A DNA stretch of 11,563 nt from Larix sibirica (taxonomy: Eukaryota; Streptophyta; Pinopsida; Pinales; Pinaceae), in NCBI GenBank assembly GCA_004151065.3, contig NWUY0300061223.1, positions 3,665 to 15,227 on the forward strand, given 5' to 3'. Within the stretch, counting starts at the first letter, position 1. Every line of letters begins with the position of its first letter. The translations under genes and the position numbers were made by a program. Of the stretch, positions 8,310-11,563 are shown piece by piece. The notes under the pieces were generated by a model. The model made no database searches. It was not told the origin of the DNA and saw only the letters and a list, made by a program, of their open reading frames with translations.

Positions 8310-8317
8310 TATTTAAG
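8310..8317 (+). promoter_or_regulatory. TATA-like box upstream of the decayed 8625 frame
   Basis: The motif tatttaag sits 30-90 bases downstream of the only GC-rich patch in this area and about 315 bases upstream of the ATG at 8625. A leader of that length with an intron would be ordinary for a plant gene or LTR-type element. Support is positional only. Confidence 0.3.
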
Positions 8318-8469
8318 AGCCATAGTACCAAATATCATGGAAGTTGGCTCGTCCAGCATACCTCGGGAGTGAGAGAACAACCTAAAAGATTGAATTGCTT
8401 GGGCATTGAATTCGACTTTGGGGTGGTTGAAATCAATATTATGGAGGTTGATGGACATGATCCGAAAAG

Positions 8470-8621
8470 GTGAGATCATTTATTGTTCTAAACATGAAAA
8501 AAGGTCCACATTGGCTAACTAGCAATCATCATTTTCTTGCCTCAGATCGGCTCATGAATACAGTTTCTTCTTAATTTCTTGCATTCACTCTCGTTCTCAC
8601 TCTGCGTGCTCTTGCACTCAG
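8470..8621 (+). other. Candidate leader intron
   Basis: A good donor, AAAAG|GTGAGA, lies at 8465-8475. A pyrimidine-rich tract (about 8576-8619) ends in cttgcactcag, giving an acceptor at 8620-8621. The first ATG of the decayed frame begins at 8625, three bases after exon 2 would start. Branch-point-like cttaat lies at 8570-8575 and ctaac at 8515-8519. The intron would be 152 bases, a normal plant size, and AT-rich. The open stretch at 8285-8473 would not splice into the 8625 frame, so the upstream exon is probably untranslated. No transcript evidence is available. Confidence 0.35.
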
Positions 8622-8624
8622 GAA

Positions 8625-9350
8625 ATGTCGTAATTCAAGGAGAGAGGAAGGTCGCGGAGAGGGGCATTGTCTTCTAATTTACGAGGTTGACGGGTAGGTG
8701 AGGAGTTTGAGGAATCTGAGGACTCATGTGAAGCCCAGGAAGATTCCTCAGAGGAATCCCATGAGGCCCGGGAAGAGTCCTCAAAGGGAAAATCCTAGGA
8801 AGAGATGAATTCCCCAGAGATGAATTCTATTGATATGAATTTTGCGGAGATGAATTCCACTAAGGAAGCCTCATGGGAAGTCTCTCAAAGAACTGAGAAC
8901 AATGAATAAAACCCGCATAACATGTCAGGATACCATGGACACTCATTAGCAGAGTAGGGGCTTAAAATCTCATGGGGTTGTAAGATAGAATGGGACAAGA
9001 ATGCAGTAGCCACAGACTACGATCTTGAAAAATTATTCTCGCACCCTGATTGGACTAAAGGTAAGTGGACCAACTACTCTCTTTGCATTGATTGTCTACA
9101 GCGTCACCGGTCACATCAATATCAGCAGCCTCAAAACACTGAGGTATGCAGTCAATGTCAAGGTCCTAGTTGCAACAAAATGAAAGATGAGGATCTTTAG
9201 CTGATGTTTGATCTTCGAAAGGAGGTTGCAGACATTATTTTCCGGATTGAGCACATGATGCATATGCAGCATGCTCAGATGGAAACCCTTAATAGCATAC
9301 ATGGCAAGAATTCACAGTCGGCCAAATCACCTGTCATCATCCTCCAGTAG
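8625..9350 (+). pseudogene. Decayed gene of unknown family with Cys/His cluster
   Basis: I do not recognise this protein. One frame runs 241 codons from ATG 8625 to the stop at 9348, with six internal stops (8631, 8688, 8796, 8907, 8955, 9198) and no frameshift. In order it shows: an Arg/Ser-rich basic start (residues 4-20, KERGRSRRG); an acidic Ser/Glu stretch (about 26-56, EEFEESEDS); four copies of a five-residue repeat, (E/D)MN(S/F)x (60-79); an aromatic segment, SHPDWTKGKWTNYS; and a likely metal site, C-x2-C-x3-H-x2-H-x10-C-x2-C-x4-C, with Cys at 154, 157, 175, 178 and 183 and His at 161 and 164. A Met-rich amphipathic tail with coiled-coil character follows (193-226, LRKEVADIIFRIEHM). 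Such composition would suit a nucleic-acid-binding protein of a retroelement, an endogenous pararetrovirus or a host gene; none is proven. Confidence 0.55.
8802..8861 (+). repeat. Four 15-bp in-frame repeats (EMNSx)
   Basis: Units start at 8802, 8817, 8832 and 8847, each close to gagatgaattcc plus one variable codon. They encode EMNSP, EMNSI, DMNFA and EMNST. The exact 15-base period without slippage agrees with past coding constraint on this frame. Confidence 0.85.
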
Positions 9351-9489
9351 TTAAAACAAGAAGCCTCCCCTCCAAGGGAATGATGAAGACATGTCATCCG
9401 TCGGGTAGTAGCTTGTTATGCTAGTGGTCTTAGTATTTTTTCCCCTAGTGGTCTTAGTTTGCATCCTCTAAGTTAATAGGAACCTTAAG
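9351..9489. repeat. Spacer with a 14-bp direct repeat
   Basis: The word ctagtggtcttagt occurs at 9421-9434 and exactly again at 9445-9458, a 24-base period separated by a T/C-rich linker. Nothing else is recognised between the decayed frame and the convergent open frame. Confidence 0.6.
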
Positions 9490-9873
9490 TTAAGCTAGTT
9501 TCTTTGTTTTCATTAAATTTAATTGATCGAGAATGTAGTCGTCGATGAAAAACAATCTATGCTCAGTGGTGTACTTCTGCATCTCATTTTGCATCAGCTC
9601 CATTATGTAGGGCATGGCCGGACCATATTCTGTAACTAAAATTGTAGCTTTTTGGCCATTTTTTGATAATACAATATTAATTAGAAAAATAATATCTATG
9701 TTGGGCATGGTCGGACTCTCTATTGTGTAATTGAAACTGTACCTTTTACTCATTTTTATGTTAATACAAAATCTTCTTGAAAAAATAGTATCTATGTTGT
9801 GCATTGTCGGATTATGTTCTATAACAATGAAATTGTACCTTTTTTTCCTATTTTTTTTAATACAAAAGCTTAC
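9490..9873 (-). pseudogene. Minus-strand open frame built of 31-32-residue repeats, function unknown
   Basis: The minus strand is open from 9873 down to a stop at 9490-9492, with the first ATG at 9804 (104 residues). It passes through the 95-bp repeat array. Copies 93 and 96 bases apart keep the same frame, giving repeated peptides: FCIKK/FCINI, K-R-Y-N/S-F, then NPTMHNID, SPTMPNID and GPAMPYIM. The C-terminal part lies outside the array, is less AT-rich and reads MELMQNEMQKYTTEHRLFF, then IDDYILDQLNLM, which has amphipathic helix character. No family is recognised. It could be a fragment of a coding region partly amplified as repeats, or an open frame created by repeat periodicity. A coding role is unproven. 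Confidence 0.3.
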
Positions 9874-9890
9874 TTAAAAAAAGAATATAT
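9604..9890. repeat. Three tandem copies of a ~95-bp repeat
   Basis: Copies begin at 9604, 9697 and 9793 with tatgtagggcatgg, tatgttgggcatgg and tatgttgtgcattg. Each continues through a cgga word, a segment like gaaattgtacctttt and a T-rich stretch into taatacaa and an A-rich end. A fourth copy begins at 10439, inside the second large repeat unit. Confidence 0.88.
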
Positions 9891-10378
9891 ATGTATATTA
9901 ATACACTGTCAAGATCTCAGAGGAGCCGATTTTTTGAAATCCCAAACTTTTTTCATGTTAAGACTCAATCACATTGATCAAAATCTTGCTCAGGGAATCA
10001 AGTACGATTTATAAAACATCAAATTCCAAGCCTAGTTATCTCTAGCTGCAGGCTACATATTTGGAATATGTATTTTATTATTAAATTTTAATTTAAATTA
10101 AAAAAAAATACATTCTGATATGGAAAATTGGAAATTATGTATTACAAAAAAACATCCAGATATGGCCAATTGGCAATGATGTTTTTCAGATTAAGTATAA
10201 TCTATAGTGTTTTTATCAAGCACATGGCCAATGTTTTTGAAGTACATTGCACAGTTTGTTGGAAATGTTTTGGAATATGTATTGTAATGTACTGTATTAT
10301 TATATTCTAATTTAAATTACAAAAATCATATCGATCTATTAATAAAAAATCTAGATATGGAAATGATATTGATCAAAC

Positions 10379-10418
10379 TAAGTGCAATCTACATTGTTTA
10401 AATGCGATCTACACTATT
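10379..10418. repeat. Two copies of a 20-bp repeat (unit 1)
   Basis: taagtgcaatctacattgtt (10379-10398) is followed by taaatgcgatctacactatt (10399-10418). The same position in the second large unit holds three copies. Confidence 0.8.
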
Positions 10419-10955
10419 TTTACATAAAAATATATATATATGTTGGGCATGGACGGATAGTATGTTCTGTAATTGTGAAATTGTACCTTTTTCTCCTTTT
10501 TTTAATACAAAAGCTTAAAAAAATAATATATACCTATGTTAAGGCTGGCTACTTTTCATGTTAAGACTCAATCATAATGATCAAAATATTGCTCAGGGAA
10601 TCAATTACGATTTCTAGAACATCAAATTGCAATCCTGGTAATCTTTGGCTGCAGGATGCATATTTGGAATATGTATGGTATTGAACTGTATTATTGCATT
10701 ATGATATGGAAAATTGGCAATGATGTATTACAAAAAAAAATCCAAATATGGCAAATTGGGAATGATGTTGTTCAGACTAAGTACAATCTACAATGTTTTT
10801 GTCAGGCACATGATCAATTTTTTTTAAGTACATTCCACATTTGGAAATGTTTTGGAATATGTATTGTATGGTACTATATTATTATATTCTAATTTAAATT
10901 AGAAGAAAACATATTGAACTATTAAAAAACATCCATATATGGCAATGGATCAGAT

Positions 10956-11015
10956 TAAGTGTAGTCTACACTGTTTAAGTGCGATTTACACTGTTTAAGT
11001 GTGATCTACACTGTT
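10956..11015. repeat. Three copies of a 20-bp repeat (unit 2)
   Basis: taagtgtagtctacactgtt, taagtgcgatttacactgtt and taagtgtgatctacactgtt lie head to tail with exact 20-base spacing. They are more uniform than the two copies in unit 1, which suggests a later expansion. Confidence 0.9.
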
Positions 11016-11111
11016 TTTGGCAAGCAAATGATCAATGTTTTTCTAGTACATTGCTCGCATATCGCATACCTTGAGACATTTTGAAGAGAAAATTTTGTTG
11101 TATGGATAAGT

Positions 11112-11145
11112 TGTTGTGACACAACACCGTGAGTACGGTGGTTGT
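11112..11145. other. Two overlapping, mutually exclusive hairpins
   Basis: TGTTGTG-A-CACAACA (11112-11126) overlaps ACAACACCGT-GAGT-ACGGTGgTTGT (11121-11145; one bulged G). The shared arm acaaca can pair with only one partner. This is the most GC-rich spot at the right end of the repeat array and may mark its boundary. No function is assigned. Confidence 0.6.
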
Positions 11146-11217
11146 AGCGAATGCAGCAAAGTTACATTTAGAAAAAGAAACTCCCCTTCAAATTCATATA
11201 TTTCATCTATGAAAAAA

Positions 11218-11327
11218 TTTCAATTTACACGCCATGCTAAATCGATATATTGCATCCATGAAAAATGAAAAATTTCAAGTTACCTGCCATGCTAAATTGA
11301 TATTTGGATTCCATGAAAAATGAATTC
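11218..11327. repeat. 55-bp tandem duplication
   Basis: Copy 1 begins tttcaatttacacgccatgc at 11218 and copy 2 begins tttcaagttacctgccatgc at 11273. Both continue with taaatcgatat or taaattgatat and end in tccatgaaaaatga. A partial third trace (tttcatctatgaaaaaa) precedes copy 1. Confidence 0.85.
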
Positions 11328-11563
11328 CTACACCATAACTGCGCCACCCTCAAATTAATTTCAAATGGTATGTGTTGTATAGATATGTTCTAAATTGGGC
11401 CCATATTAATTACTTTGAAATAAAAAAATTAGTCTAGTTGATATTTGTACATGTCGAAACATGGTTTATTTAATGCAATCAATAATTTTCCAGAGGCTTA
11501 ACCTACGTTAAACTCACTGTCTGTTAGAATTTTCAGCTAGGTAACTAGGCTAGCTTGAAAAAA
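11328..11563. other. AT-rich end of window, nothing recognised
   Basis: No coding frame of meaningful length, RNA gene or repeat boundary is visible. The window ends in gctagcttgaaaaaa, where an A run meets the edge; whether this is an element tail cannot be judged. Confidence 0.5.

Larger units (their letters stand above)
9793..11050. repeat. Two tandem ~0.6-kb complex repeat units
   Basis: Unit 1 spans about 9793-10438 and unit 2 about 10439-11050. Aligned anchors include catgttaagactcaatca at 9954 and 10557 (offset 603), followed by tgatcaaaat, cagggaatcaa and tacgattt, then gctgcagg and tttggaatatgtat. Unit 1 has extra sequence near 9890-9950 that unit 2 lacks. Each unit splits into two related halves of roughly 190-210 bases: tttggaatatgtat occurs at 10060, 10269, 10663 and 10851, and ctaatttaaatt-type ends, atccAgatatggcaaattgg-type words and acaatctacaatgttttt recur in each half. 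The organisation resembles a small satellite with higher-order structure. No coding content is claimed for the + strand. Confidence 0.88.

Noticed and set aside
8285-8473. Plus-strand 62-codon open frame ending at the candidate donor
   Set aside because: The TATA-like box lies inside it, and splicing at 8469/8622 leads to frame 1 with a stop at 8695, not to the decayed frame.
8156-8479. Minus-strand open frame of 107 codons
   Set aside because: It covers the GC-rich patch and promoter-like area; its several Cys are scattered without a motif, and the opposite strand has the better gene-like signals.
9111-9302. Minus-strand open frame of 63 codons
   Set aside because: Antisense to the decayed Cys/His frame.
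10128-10892. Plus-strand open frames of 60-78 codons inside the repeat array
   Set aside because: They repeat with the DNA units, are Tyr/Ile/Cys-rich as AT-rich DNA gives, and are broken differently in each unit.
9604-11015. CRISPR-like array
   Set aside because: Repeats are long, diverged and contiguous with no unique spacers, and the DNA is clearly eukaryotic.
1-11563. tRNA, rRNA or organellar genes
   Set aside because: No cloverleaf with A/B box spacing, rRNA core sequence or plastid/mitochondrial gene was seen by eye; a tRNA search tool was not available.

Overview
The window looks like nuclear intergenic DNA from a seed plant. Two decayed LINE copies belong to the plant L1-like group whose ORF2 ends in a zinc-binding region (zf-RVT type) and an RNase H domain. 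There is also a plant-style gypsy 3' end with a polypurine tract and LTR start, AT-rich spacers and satellite-like repeats. The heavy decay and old nested repeats suit a large gymnosperm-type genome, but that placement is inference. No intact protein-coding gene is visible, and there is one unresolved base at 2707.

Layout. 1-2625: LINE A, entering from the left edge, with ORF2 remains in all three + frames (RT, zinc-binding region, RNase H, 3' UTR). 2665-2700: palindromic ATT microsatellite. 2701-3840: AT-rich, unassigned. 3871-4294 (or to 4399): likely pol-end/polypurine-tract/LTR junction of a Ty3-gypsy element. 4369-4506: 69-bp tandem duplication. 4553-7112: LINE B, a second subfamily, 5'-truncated inside RT but complete to its 3' tail, with the best preserved domain (RNase H) at its end. 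7113-8300: AT-rich spacer with hairpins.

8310-9350 is the most intriguing part. A TATA-like box is followed by a possible leader intron (8470-8621). A 241-codon frame then starts with ATG at 8625, carries six internal stops and shows no frameshift. It has a basic start, an acidic stretch, four copies of a five-residue repeat, a Cys/His cluster and a helical tail. I do not recognise the family. Convergent to it, the minus strand at 9490-9873 is open and built of in-frame repeats of 31-32 residues. From 9604 to about 11050 lies a hierarchical repeat array: a 95-bp unit, a 0.6-kb unit repeated twice with 190-210-bp halves, and a 20-bp unit. 11051-11563 holds overlapping hairpins, a 55-bp repeat and unassigned AT-rich sequence.

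Nothing here forms a working operon-like system. The two LINEs are independent dead insertions, and the 8.3-9.9 kb block is best read as remains of an unidentified mobile element or host gene beside a young-looking local repeat expansion.
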